A model generated the notes under the pieces. The model did not search any database. It was given only the letters and a program-made list of their open reading frames with translations, and had not been told where the DNA came from. A DNA stretch of 64,000 nt from Hydrogenophilus thiooxidans (GTDB lineage Bacteria; Pseudomonadota; Gammaproteobacteria; Burkholderiales; Rhodocyclaceae), in the NCBI RefSeq assembly GCF_019049855.1, contig NZ_JAHLSY010000001.1, positions 124,001-188,000 on the forward strand, read 5' to 3'. The position numbers and the translations under genes are program-made. Within the stretch, counting starts at the first letter, position 1. Each line of letters opens with the position of its first letter. Positions 47,558 to 56,118 of the stretch are shown piece after piece.

Positions 47558-48393
47558 GCGCAGCGGACGATCGGCCCCTGCGTGAGGAACGCGTAAGCGC
47601 CAAACGCATCGTCCGTTGTCCCCATTGCGGCGCCACCTTCGCCACCAGCGACCGGGTTTTGGCAAAAGCCCAGGGATGGGCGCTTTGTGGCGAATGTTTC
47701 GAACCGTTCGACGCCCTTCGCGCTACCGTCCTGCAGCAGCCTCCGGAGGTCCCCCCTGCCACGCACTCCGCCCAAAACGAACCCCAACCGCACGACGTTG
47801 CCAACGAAAGCGCCTCCTCCCCCTTACGCTCGAAAGACGAACCGCCCGCCCCATCGCCATTTGCTGTTGCGCCCGCAGCGTTTTCTGACACGGCGGCCCT
47901 TTCCAAACCGCACGAAGCGCAAAACCTCTTTGCCCGCGCGGTGGTGCTCCTTTTGGCGTCTCTCCTCCTTCTTACCGCGCTTGCGCAGGCTGCCTGGCTT
48001 GCCCACACCCCGCTGATCCGATATTTTCCCGAGCTCTACGCGAAAGGAACGGCGCTTTGCCGCACGCTCGGCTGCACGCTCACGCCGCCAGCAGACCCGG
48101 AGCGGCTTCAGATCGACGCCGCGCGCCTTATCAAAGAGGCGGAACCGGGGCGTTATACTTTGGAATTGACGCTTACGAACCGCGCCGCCTACCCGATGCC
48201 TTGGCCCCACCTGGCAATCACGCTCACCGATGGCCTAGGTCGGGCGCTCGTGCGCAAAAACCTAGCACCGGCTGAGTGGCGGGCTCCTCAGCAGTCGCCG
48301 TTCGCCCCCCAGCGCCGCATCGCAGTCACCCTTTCGTTGCAGATCGTCGAAAGCGGGATCGTCGGTTTTGAGGTCGTCCCGTTTTACCCGTAA
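47554..48393 (+). CDS. DUF3426 / MJ0042 zinc-ribbon membrane protein
   Basis: A 279-residue protein with an MJ0042-type zinc ribbon near the N-terminus (RCPHCGATFATSD and LCGECFEPF), a long Pro/Ala/Ser-rich linker, a membrane helix (AVVLLLASLLLLTALAQAAW) and a C-terminal DUF3426 domain with strands such as LELTLTNRAAYPMPWPHLAI. Its job is unknown. The operon order with prmA is widespread in betaproteobacteria. Confidence 0.88.
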   Translation: MSAADDRPLREERVSAKRIVRCPHCGATFATSDRVLAKAQGWALCGECFEPFDALRATVLQQPPEVPPATHSAQNEPQPHDVANESASSPLRSKDEPPAPSPFAVAPAAFSDTAALSKPHEAQNLFARAVVLLLASLLLLTALAQAAWLAHTPLIRYFPELYAKGTALCRTLGCTLTPPADPERLQIDAARLIKEAEPGRYTLELTLTNRAAYPMPWPHLAITLTDGLGRALVRKNLAPAEWRAPQQSPFAPQRRIAVTLSLQIVESGIVGFEVVPFYP

Positions 48394-48412
48394 CCGCCCA
48401 TGCCCCGCGCTG

Positions 48413-48880
48413 TCAGCGAGCAACGCGCGCATTGCCGTAACGGTCGGTCAAAAGCCGAACCCGTTCGCCAACCCGGAACCCCTCTCCTTCGTCCTCTTGG
48501 GTCACCGCCAAAACGCGGCCATTGTCGAGGCGCACCGTGATCTCTACCCCTGGGCGAGCGGTCACGGCCCCTTCCACCGCTTGGCCGGCCACGGCACCCG
48601 CTACCGCCCCCACGGCCGTCGTGGCAATCCGGCCCCGTCCGCCGCCCAAGGTGTTCCCCGCAAGCCCTCCCAAAAGGGCGCCAGTGAGCGGTCCGGCTCC
48701 CGTTTCCGTCCCCTCGAGCCGCACCGGGCGGATCGCTTCGATCACCCCGTATTGGACCTCCATCACCCGCCGCGCCTCGGAGCGGGCGTAGGCGCCGCCT
48801 CCCAAACTCGAAGCGCACCCGCTCACCAAAAGCGCACCCCCAACCAGCCCTACGAACGCCGTCCAAAACCGTTTGTCCAT
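48413..48880 (-). CDS. Glycine-zipper 2TM outer-membrane lipoprotein, SlyB-like
   Basis: A 155-residue product with a lipobox LLVSGC (Cys22 expected to be lipidated), a glycine-zipper region (GAGPLTGALLGGLAGNTLGG to VGAVAGAVAGQAVEGAV) and a C-terminal beta-rich part VEITVRLDNGRVLAVTQ. This matches SlyB/PcP-type lipoproteins tied to envelope stability. The ATG at 48880 is preceded by GGAG. It is convergent with the DUF3426 gene, 19 nt away. Confidence 0.85.
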   Translation of the reverse strand: MDKRFWTAFVGLVGGALLVSGCASSLGGGAYARSEARRVMEVQYGVIEAIRPVRLEGTETGAGPLTGALLGGLAGNTLGGGRGRIATTAVGAVAGAVAGQAVEGAVTARPGVEITVRLDNGRVLAVTQEDEGEGFRVGERVRLLTDRYGNARVAR

Positions 48881-48933
48881 CCCTAGCTCCTTACTGCGCG
48901 TCTTCTGATCCACCATCCCATGCCGTGGGCTGC

Positions 48934-49890
48934 CTACGGCAGCGTTGCCCATGCCGCCTCAACCCCATAGTGGGCGCGCAATCGCGTCACCGCATCAGTC
49001 AAGGTAAGCGCATAATTCTGCGCGCCGCGCACCGCGATCTTTTCTGAACCCATCACCGCCCCGAGCCGCACCGCATCGGCCCAGTCGGCGCCAAGCGCTT
49101 TCGCACACAAGAGCCCGGCGCGAAACGCATCGCCACACCCCGTCGGATCGACCACCGCTCGCGGCGGCACCGCCTCGATCCGTTCGCACCGCCCATCACA
49201 GAAAAGATCCGCACCTTCTCCGCCTCGGGTCACGATCAGTGCCTCCACCCGCTCGGCCAACTGCGGCAACCGCAACCCGGTGCGCGCTTCCATGAGCTTC
49301 GCTTCGTAGTCGTTGACCACCGCCACCTGCGCCAGTTCGAGACAGCGCAAAAGCTCGGCACCGCTCAGGAGCGGCAATCCCTGCCCCGGATCGAAAACGA
49401 ACGGCACCGCGAATTCGTGAAACGTTTCGCAATGGACCAACATCCCCTCGCGCCCGTCAGGCGCCACAATCCCCCACACTGCGCCCCAGCCGGGATCGAT
49501 CGTCGCAGCGTGCGAACGCAGCATCGCCCCCGGATGAAACGCCGTAATCTGGTTATCGTCAAGGTCGGTGATGATATAAGCCTGCGCGGTCATCTCCTCG
49601 GCAAAAATGCGGATCCCCTCATCGCGCAGCCCCAACTGGCGTAGCCGCTCCAAATAGGGCCCCGCATCCTGACCCATCGTCGCGACAATGATGGGGTCCA
49701 TTCCCAGCAACCGCAACCCATACGCGATGTTGCCGGCGCACCCGCCGAACTCCCGCCGCAATTCGGGGACGTGAAACGCTACGTTCAAGATATGGATCTG
49801 TTCCGGCAAGATGTGGTTGCGGAAGCGATCGGAAAAGACCATGATCGTATCGTAGGCCATCGACCCACAGACCGCAATCGGTAAAGGCAC
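48934..49890 (-). CDS. PfkB-family carbohydrate/nucleoside kinase
   Basis: A 318-residue ribokinase-fold kinase with GTG start. The first glycine pair is in FGGCAGNIAYGLRLLG and the second signature, with catalytic Asp, in VDPTGCGDAFRAGLL. The N-terminal segment VCGSMAYDTIMVF and the NxxE-type motif in VVNDYEAKLM also fit. The opening is reminiscent of bacterial adenosine kinase-like members, but the substrate cannot be read from sequence. The gene lies upstream of the SlyB-like gene on the same strand, 53 nt away. Confidence 0.85.
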   Translation of the reverse strand: MPLPIAVCGSMAYDTIMVFSDRFRNHILPEQIHILNVAFHVPELRREFGGCAGNIAYGLRLLGMDPIIVATMGQDAGPYLERLRQLGLRDEGIRIFAEEMTAQAYIITDLDDNQITAFHPGAMLRSHAATIDPGWGAVWGIVAPDGREGMLVHCETFHEFAVPFVFDPGQGLPLLSGAELLRCLELAQVAVVNDYEAKLMEARTGLRLPQLAERVEALIVTRGGEGADLFCDGRCERIEAVPPRAVVDPTGCGDAFRAGLLCAKALGADWADAVRLGAVMGSEKIAVRGAQNYALTLTDAVTRLRAHYGVEAAWATLP

Positions 49891-49989
49891 GGTTCCCCCT
49901 TTGCTCAGCGCAAAACTCGGCCCATTCTAGCGGTAAGGTGCCACCGGGTCAATTGCGCCCGATCGACGACCGTGATCTTTTTTCGCGCC

Positions 49990-50007
49990 GTGTCATCAAG
50001 CTGTCAC
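49990..50007 (+). promoter_or_regulatory. Pho box upstream of phoX
   Basis: GTGTCAT-CAAG-CTGTCAC matches the PhoB binding pattern of two CTGTCAT-type 7-mers with a 4-bp spacer; each copy has one change. A -10 candidate TAAGCT (50018-50023) begins 10 bp later, the spacing expected where PhoB replaces a -35 box. Transcription would start near 50030, 25 nt before the phoX ATG. Confidence 0.8.
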
Positions 50008-50054
50008 ACCCGTTCGCTAAGCTACCTGTGTCTTACACAACCGGGAGTCCGCCG

Positions 50055-52085
50055 ATGAGAGCGTTTGACGAGCCACTGAGCAACGAAAGCACCAATCCAA
50101 CCTTTCACGAGATCGTCACGCAGGTGGCGGCCAAACGGCGCACCTTGCTCAAAGGGGCGGTTGGCAGCGCGATTTTGGCCCTCTTTGCGCCCTGGGCGAA
50201 CGCCGCCACCAGCCGCGGTGCCGCCGCAGCGGTTCCTGGCGCACCGCAAAGCGTCAAACAAACGAGCACGCTCCTTGCCCCATTCGGTCCCAGCATCCCC
50301 ACCCATTCGGAAGATCGTGTCACCGTGATGCCTGGTTTCAAGATTCGGGCGATCCTCCCGTGGGGTGACCCGCTGACCCATCCCAACGCCCATTTCAAAC
50401 CGGATGGCAGCAACACCGCCGCCGAGCAAGCGCAGCAGATCGGTGACAACCACGACGGGATGCACCTCTTTCCATTTCCCGGAAAAAATGACGAAGGGCT
50501 CCTTGCGCTCAACCACGAATACGCCAATCTGGAATACCTCTATCCCGCCGATTTCCTACCCCAAGGAAAGATCAGCGAGGAGCAAGCGAACAAAGCGATT
50601 GCCGCGCACGGGGTTTCGATCATCCATCTGCGGCGCGGGCCAAACGGCTGGGACAAAGTGCCGGAAAGTCGCTACCACCGCCGCATCACTGGCGCCACCC
50701 CGTGCGCGCTCACCGGCCCCGCTGCAGGTCACCCGCTCCTGCAAACGCAAGACGACCCCAGCGGCCGACTCGTCCTAGGAACGCTCAACAACTGTGCGAA
50801 CGGCGTCACCCCGTGGGGTACCTACCTCACCTGCGAAGAAAACTTCAACGGCTACTTCGGAAATGGCAACCCCAACGATCCGATGCACAAACGCTACGGC
50901 ATCGCAAATGGTTTCGGTTACCGCTGGCATGAAGCGATTGCCCGTTTCGACGTGGCCCGCACCCCGAACGAACCCAACCGGTTCGGTTGGGTGGTTGAAA
51001 TCGATCCATTCGACCCAACCAGCACCCCGAAGAAACGCACTGCGCTCGGGCGCTTCAAACACGAAAATGCCGCGGTGACGCTCGCGAAAGACGGACGCGT
51101 CGTCGTCTATATGGGCGATGACGAGCGGTTCGAATACATCTATAAATTTGTCAGCCGAAAACCGTTCGACCCGACCAATCCGGAGGCGAACCGTGATCTT
51201 TTGGACGACGGTGACCTCTTCGTTGCGGAATTCACGAGCACCGACACGGGCAACGGCCGCCTGCTCGGGCGTTGGCACCTCCTTTCTCGCGCCAATCCCA
51301 AAATCGCATCAGACCCCCGGTTCCCCACGGACGCCGAGGTCCTCATTTTCACCCGTGCCGCAGCAGACGTTGCAGGCGCGACCAAAATGGATCGGCCCGA
51401 ATGGATCACGATCCACCCAACGAGCGGCGAAGTCTTCGTCACCCTCACCAACAACAGCAAACGTCAAGCCGACGCCGTCGATGCCGCGAACCCGCGCGCG
51501 CAAAACGTCTGGGGGCAGATCGTCCGCTGGCAAGAGGCGGGAAACGACGCCGCTGCAACCGAGTTCGCGTGGGATTTCTTCGTCATAGCGGGCAACCCGG
51601 AAGTCTACCCGGAAACGGATCCCCGCGCCGGCTCGATCAACGTCACTCGCGAAAATATGTTCAACTCCCCCGATGGGCTGGCGTTCGATCGCCTGGGGCG
51701 GCTCTGGATCCAGACCGACGGCAATTTCAGCAACCGCGGCGCATTCGCCGGACAAGGCAACAACCAGATGCTCGTTGCCGACCCGAATACCGGCGAAATC
51801 CGCCGCTTTCTCGTCGGGCCGTCGGGTTGCGAAATCACCGGCATCACCTTCAGCCCAGACGGTCGCACGATGTTCATCAACATCCAACACCCAGGTGAAG
51901 CCGCCGGGCATCCGCGCGCCCCTGGTTTTCCTGCCGAAATGCTCGACACAGTGCTCAACCAACAACCCACGCTCTTTTCCGACTGGCCACACAGCCAATT
52001 CCCGGAAATCACCGGTGGCCGGCCCCGCAGCGCCACGCTCGTGATCGAACGGGAAGATGGCGCGCCGATCTTCGGCGCTGCCTGA
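50055..52085 (+). CDS. phoX: PhoX-family alkaline phosphatase
   Basis: A 676-residue secreted phosphatase of the PhoX (DUF839) family, calcium- and iron-dependent monoesterases that free phosphate from organic esters. The N-terminus has a Tat signal AAKRRTLLKGAVGSAILALF with cleavage near ANA. The beta-propeller core shows LPWGDPLTHPNAHF, LALNHEYANLEYLYP, NCANGVTPWGTYLTCEENFNGYF, ALGRFKHENAAVTLA and the late DGLAFDRLGRLWIQTDG. A Pho box lies just upstream, and olsB follows after 80 nt with a hairpin between. Confidence 0.93.
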   Translation: MRAFDEPLSNESTNPTFHEIVTQVAAKRRTLLKGAVGSAILALFAPWANAATSRGAAAAVPGAPQSVKQTSTLLAPFGPSIPTHSEDRVTVMPGFKIRAILPWGDPLTHPNAHFKPDGSNTAAEQAQQIGDNHDGMHLFPFPGKNDEGLLALNHEYANLEYLYPADFLPQGKISEEQANKAIAAHGVSIIHLRRGPNGWDKVPESRYHRRITGATPCALTGPAAGHPLLQTQDDPSGRLVLGTLNNCANGVTPWGTYLTCEENFNGYFGNGNPNDPMHKRYGIANGFGYRWHEAIARFDVARTPNEPNRFGWVVEIDPFDPTSTPKKRTALGRFKHENAAVTLAKDGRVVVYMGDDERFEYIYKFVSRKPFDPTNPEANRDLLDDGDLFVAEFTSTDTGNGRLLGRWHLLSRANPKIASDPRFPTDAEVLIFTRAAADVAGATKMDRPEWITIHPTSGEVFVTLTNNSKRQADAVDAANPRAQNVWGQIVRWQEAGNDAAATEFAWDFFVIAGNPEVYPETDPRAGSINVTRENMFNSPDGLAFDRLGRLWIQTDGNFSNRGAFAGQGNNQMLVADPNTGEIRRFLVGPSGCEITGITFSPDGRTMFINIQHPGEAAGHPRAPGFPAEMLDTVLNQQPTLFSDWPHSQFPEITGGRPRSATLVIEREDGAPIFGAA

Positions 52086-52105
52086 ACGCCAACGCCACAA
52101 CCGCT

Positions 52106-52133
52106 TGCCCGCACCCCTGAGTGGCTGCGGGCA
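52106..52133 (+). terminator. Intercistronic hairpin between phoX and olsB
   Basis: TGCCCGCA at 52106-52113 pairs perfectly with TGCGGGCA at 52126-52133 around a 12-nt loop. No T-run follows, so it is more likely a stem that stabilises phoX mRNA or partly limits read-through into olsB than a full terminator. Confidence 0.4.
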
Positions 52134-52165
52134 GCAGGGAACCCCCATCACACAGGGAACAAGCG

Positions 52166-52942
52166 ATGACCGCGACCGACCCCACCCTCTGTTTTGCCGA
52201 AACCCCGCGCTATCGCCTCATCCTCGCCCACGACGACGCGCAACTGCTCGCCGCACAGCGGCTGCGCTACCGTGTCTTTGCCGGCGAGTGGGGCGCTCGC
52301 CTCAAAACCCGCAAGCCGGGCCTTGATCACGACCTTTTCGACCCCTTCTGCCACCATCTGCTCGTGCTCGACAAGAGTGACGATTCGGTGGTCGGTTGCT
52401 ACCGTCTGCTGCCGTCCCGCAGCGCACGGGTCGTCGGCGAACGGTGCGCCGAAGCCGAATACGATCTCACCCGCATCAAACGGCTCGATTTCGTCGAACT
52501 GTCGCGCGCCTGTATCGCCCCCGAACACCGCACTGGCGCGGTGATCGGACTGCTTTTTCGCGGCATTGCCGCCTACCTGGCTCGCTTTCGCGTTCGCTAC
52601 CTCTTCGGCTTGGCGTCATTCCCCTACCATTGCGGCCTCGACGCCGTGCTCGCGCAATACCGGACCCTGCGGCAAAAGTACGAAGCGCCGATCGAATTTC
52701 ATGTCACCCCGTGGCGCCGCATCGAACCGATGCCGCTCGACGGCGTCGAACCCGCGCCTTGTCCCTCGCTCATCTTGGCCTACTTGGCCGCAGGCGCTTG
52801 GATTGCAGGCGACCCGACGATCGACCCCGATTTTCACTGCGTCGACTTTCCCGTTCTACTCGACGGAGAACGGCTCGCCCCGCGCTACCGCCGACACTTC
52901 TCCCGAAATGCGCTTCGTAGCGAATCGTTGAGTCACGCGTGA
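52166..52942 (+). CDS. olsB: L-ornithine N-acyltransferase (OlsB-like)
   Basis: A 258-residue GNAT/autoinducer-synthase-like acyltransferase. OlsB joins a 3-hydroxyacyl chain from ACP to ornithine, giving lyso-ornithine lipid. Visible family blocks are LLAAQRLRYRVFAGEWGA, DHDLFDPFCHHLLVLD, GCYRLL, VELSRACIAPEHRTGAVIGLLFRGIAAYL and GLASFPYHCGLD. A 3-gene context with phoX and a PlsC-type partner supports OlsB over a haemolysin-type relative. An ATG at 52166 follows AGGGAAC. The next gene starts 3 nt after its stop. Confidence 0.85.
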   Translation: MTATDPTLCFAETPRYRLILAHDDAQLLAAQRLRYRVFAGEWGARLKTRKPGLDHDLFDPFCHHLLVLDKSDDSVVGCYRLLPSRSARVVGERCAEAEYDLTRIKRLDFVELSRACIAPEHRTGAVIGLLFRGIAAYLARFRVRYLFGLASFPYHCGLDAVLAQYRTLRQKYEAPIEFHVTPWRRIEPMPLDGVEPAPCPSLILAYLAAGAWIAGDPTIDPDFHCVDFPVLLDGERLAPRYRRHFSRNALRSESLSHA

Positions 52943-52945
52943 CCC

Positions 52946-53839
52946 GTGAAGCACACGATGATTGCACCGCACCGCTCGACGCCCACCCCAAGCAGATACC
53001 GCTTGGCGTCTGCCCCCACATCTGCTACGCTTGATCGCTTTGAACCTTGCCTGGGTAAAGCGCTGCCGCCTTTGACCTTCGAAAACGCTACTACCACCCG
53101 ACGCTACCGCACCGCGTGGTGGTGCAAACTGCGGCTCTTTGGCTGGCTCCTCCTTGGGCTACTCGCCACGATCACCCTCTTTCCGTGGCTTCGCCCAAGC
53201 CAACGTGCGCGCTTCCGATCCTTCTGGGCACGGCGGATTCTGGCCGCGCTCGACGTCGAGCTCGTCATCACCGGCGCCGTCGACCCAGGTGCGCTCGTCG
53301 TCGCAAACCACATCTCCTGGCTCGACATCCCAGTCCTCATGGCCGTGGCCCCCATGCGGTTCGTCGCCAAAAGTGAGGTACGGCGCTGGCCCGTGTTGGG
53401 TTGGCTCGCCGCTCAGCACGGCACGATTTTCCTTGCGCGCGGCTCCAAGCACCACGCTGCGACCATCGGCAAAACCCTCACCGCGGCGCTGCAAAACGGC
53501 GAAACCGTCGCCTTGTTTCCCGAAGGAACGACAACCGACGGCACCACCCTGCGGTCGTTTCACAGCGCGTTACTGAGTAGCGCCGTGCACGCCAACGCAC
53601 CCGTGCAACCGGTCGCGCTCAGTTACCACCGCGCAGACGGTACCCCAACCACCGCGGCCGCGTTCGTCGGCGCAATGACCTTCTGGGATACCCTCGAAAA
53701 CCTCCTTGCGGCCCGACCGCTCACCGCCCGCGTGCAACTCCTTTCCCCGCTTACCGGAAACGACCGCAAAACGCTCACCCGCAACGCCGAACAGGCGATC
53801 CGCGCGGCTCTGGCGCACGCGCAGGAAGAAGCCGCGTAG
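52946..53839 (+). CDS. olsA: 1-acyl-sn-glycerol-3-phosphate-type acyltransferase (OlsA-like)
   Basis: A 297-residue PlsC-family enzyme expected to add the second acyl chain to lyso-ornithine lipid. It has an N-terminal extension, one membrane helix (LFGWLLLGLLATITLFPWL), the catalytic VANHISWLDIPVLM (HxxxxD), the second motif GTIFLARGSKHH and the substrate site VALFPEGTTTDG. The start is GTG 52946, or ATG 52958. A general phospholipid acyltransferase role cannot be excluded; the pairing with olsB favours OlsA. Confidence 0.85.
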   Translation: MKHTMIAPHRSTPTPSRYRLASAPTSATLDRFEPCLGKALPPLTFENATTTRRYRTAWWCKLRLFGWLLLGLLATITLFPWLRPSQRARFRSFWARRILAALDVELVITGAVDPGALVVANHISWLDIPVLMAVAPMRFVAKSEVRRWPVLGWLAAQHGTIFLARGSKHHAATIGKTLTAALQNGETVALFPEGTTTDGTTLRSFHSALLSSAVHANAPVQPVALSYHRADGTPTTAAAFVGAMTFWDTLENLLAARPLTARVQLLSPLTGNDRKTLTRNAEQAIRAALAHAQEEAA

Positions 53840-53863
53840 CCCGAGCACCGAGCGTGCAAGCGC

Positions 53864-54688
53864 TCACCCCTTCGTGCCACCACAATCGCTACACGCCACC
53901 GAAACCACCGCCTGATCCTCCAGCCGCACCGCGGTCAACCGCCCACCATAAACACAACTCGTATCGACCGCCATCACCGCCGCGTCGGCATAAAACCCCA
54001 GCAGCGACCAGTGACCGAAAACCACCCGATACGGCAACGCCACCCGTTTGGCATAGCGAAACCAGGGAACGGTCCCCTTGGGCGCGTTCGTCGGCGGCCC
54101 TTTCGCTCTGAGCTCCAAGGCCCCGCTCTTTGCATCGACGAAGCGCATGCGTGTAAAACCATTCACGATGTAGCGAATCCGTGGCATTCCCTCCAATTCG
54201 GGGTGCCAGACCGATTCCCCCCCTTTGAGCTGGCGCAACCAACCCAAATCGTGCTGCAATTTCGCAACCACTTCGGCGTTGGCCGCTACCGCGGTTTCCC
54301 AATCCCACACCGGCGGTAAGCCGGCGTGCGCCATCGCCCACCCCAACGTCCCGTCCCAGACCAACAGCGGCCGCGCCCGCAGCCAATCGAGCAAACGGTC
54401 CCGGTCTGGCGCGGAAAAGAGGGAATCGAGCGTGTCGTCTTTCGCGCTTTTTTTGAGGCCCGCCGCGCGCATCAACGCATAGAGATCGTGGTTGCCCAAC
54501 ACCGCGGTCACCGCCCTTTCGGGCAACGACGCGAGCAACCGCAGCACCTCGAGCGATTGCGGCCCACGATTCACCAAATCCCCGACCAACCACAAGCGGT
54601 CCCGCTGCGGGTCGAAACGGCACAACGCCAGCAACCGCTCCAACGCGGCGCAACACCCTTGGACATCGCCCACCACCCAGGTGGCCAT
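53864..54688 (-). CDS. apaH: Bis(5'-nucleosyl)-tetraphosphatase, symmetrical
   Basis: ApaH splits Ap4A into two ADP and removes Np4A caps from RNA. The 274-residue metallophosphatase has WVVGDVQGCCAAL, LVGDLVNRGPQSLEVL and VLGNHDLYAL, plus the late FGHWSLLGFYADAAVMAVDT. All metal ligands are present. It lies convergent with olsA (24 nt apart) and divergent from waaA (35 bp), where a shared promoter region is likely. Confidence 0.95.
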   Translation of the reverse strand: MATWVVGDVQGCCAALERLLALCRFDPQRDRLWLVGDLVNRGPQSLEVLRLLASLPERAVTAVLGNHDLYALMRAAGLKKSAKDDTLDSLFSAPDRDRLLDWLRARPLLVWDGTLGWAMAHAGLPPVWDWETAVAANAEVVAKLQHDLGWLRQLKGGESVWHPELEGMPRIRYIVNGFTRMRFVDAKSGALELRAKGPPTNAPKGTVPWFRYAKRVALPYRVVFGHWSLLGFYADAAVMAVDTSCVYGGRLTAVRLEDQAVVSVACSDCGGTKG

Positions 54689-54723
54689 CGCACAAAACCT
54701 CCCATCGCGCTATACTGACAAAT

Positions 54724-56118
54724 GTGCGAACCTACCACATCTACGATCGCCTGTGGCGCTGGGCGCGTCCCTGGCTGGAAAAGCGGCTCAAACGGCTTGC
54801 CGAGTCGCGCCACCCCGGTTACGCCGAAGGGATAGCGGAACGATTCGGCGTCGTCACGTGGCCCGAGACCCTGGCGCGTCCCGTTTGGGTGCACGCGGTT
54901 TCCGTTGGCGAAACGCGTGCGGCACAGCCACTCATCGCGGCGATTCGCCGCCTGTACCCCACGTTGCCAGTACTCCTCACCCACATGACCCCAACGGGTC
55001 GTGAAACGGGCGCAAATGCGTGGAGCAGCGACCCACTGGTGCGCCAAGCCTGGGCGCCCTATGACCACACAGCATGGGTCGCCGCGTTCGTTGCCGCCAC
55101 CCGCCCGCGCGCGCTCCTCTTGATGGAAACGGAACTGTGGCCCAACTGGTTGCGCGTCGCGCAGGAACAGGCGCTACCCGTTGCGCTGGTAAACGCTCGC
55201 ATCTCCGAACGGTCGTTTCGCCGCTACCGCCGCTGGCAGCGTTGGTTGCCGCTTGCGTGGGAAGCGCTCACCCTGATTGCCGCGCAAACCGCGGATGACG
55301 CAGAACGTTTCCGCGAACTGGGGGCAAAGCACGTGGTGGTCACCGGCAACCTCAAATTCGACCAAACGCCGAACCCCGAACTGGTCGCGCTGGGCAAAAG
55401 CTGGCAACGCCACTTGGGCAACCGGGCGGCGTTGGTCTGGGCGAGCACCCGTGATGGCGAAGAGAAACTGCTGCTCGACGCGTGGGAACGGCTCCTCGAA
55501 ACCTTTCCCCCGCAATGGCGCGCGCCGCTCTTGGTGATCGTCCCGCGCCATCCCGAACGGTGTGACGCGGTCGGGGCGCTTCTGACCCAACGCCGCTATC
55601 AGTGGGCCAGGCGGAGCGAAACGCTCCCGCACCCGGGTCTGGACGTTTGGTTGGGCGATAGTCTGGGCGAAATGACCGCTTACTATACGATGGCACGCGC
55701 CGCACTCATCGGCGGCAGCTGGAAACCCTTCGGCGGACAAAACCCCCTGGAAGCGATCGCCGCGGGCTGCCCGCCGGTGGTCGGCCCCCACGTCTTCCAC
55801 TTCGCCGAACTGGTCACCACGGGCCGCCGTTCCCGCGCGATCGTCCAATGCCCCGATCCAGAAGCGGGGCTTCGTTACGCATTGCGGCTATTGCACAGCG
55901 CAGAACTGCACGCAGAACACGTCGCCCAAGGGGCACTTTTCCTTGCAGCGCACCGCGGCGCCACCGAGCGAACGCTTGCTGCCCTGGCGCCGCTCCTCAC
56001 CCCGTCCGCCGCAGAGCGCGACTCAGCGGCGGACGGAGTCACCCCATTCACTCTTCCTCGAACAACGCATCCACCTGCGCCAAATCGGACGCCGCCAGCT
56101 GCCCCGCCGCGGCCTTGA
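54724..56118 (+). CDS. waaA: 3-deoxy-D-manno-octulosonic acid (Kdo) transferase
   Basis: WaaA adds Kdo to lipid IVA at the inner membrane, the last essential step before core assembly. The 464-residue GT-B protein has RLKRLAESRHPGYAEGIAERFG, the catalytic Glu in VWVHAVSVGETRAAQPLI, METELWPNWL, and the nucleotide-sugar region FGGQNPLEAIAAGCPPVVGP. It starts at GTG 54724. The C-terminal 40 residues, rich in Pro/Arg/Thr, exceed the usual ~425 and run antisense over the tolC end by 71 nt. Confidence 0.95.
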   Translation: MRTYHIYDRLWRWARPWLEKRLKRLAESRHPGYAEGIAERFGVVTWPETLARPVWVHAVSVGETRAAQPLIAAIRRLYPTLPVLLTHMTPTGRETGANAWSSDPLVRQAWAPYDHTAWVAAFVAATRPRALLLMETELWPNWLRVAQEQALPVALVNARISERSFRRYRRWQRWLPLAWEALTLIAAQTADDAERFRELGAKHVVVTGNLKFDQTPNPELVALGKSWQRHLGNRAALVWASTRDGEEKLLLDAWERLLETFPPQWRAPLLVIVPRHPERCDAVGALLTQRRYQWARRSETLPHPGLDVWLGDSLGEMTAYYTMARAALIGGSWKPFGGQNPLEAIAAGCPPVVGPHVFHFAELVTTGRRSRAIVQCPDPEAGLRYALRLLHSAELHAEHVAQGALFLAAHRGATERTLAALAPLLTPSAAERDSAADGVTPFTLPRTTHPPAPNRTPPAAPPRP

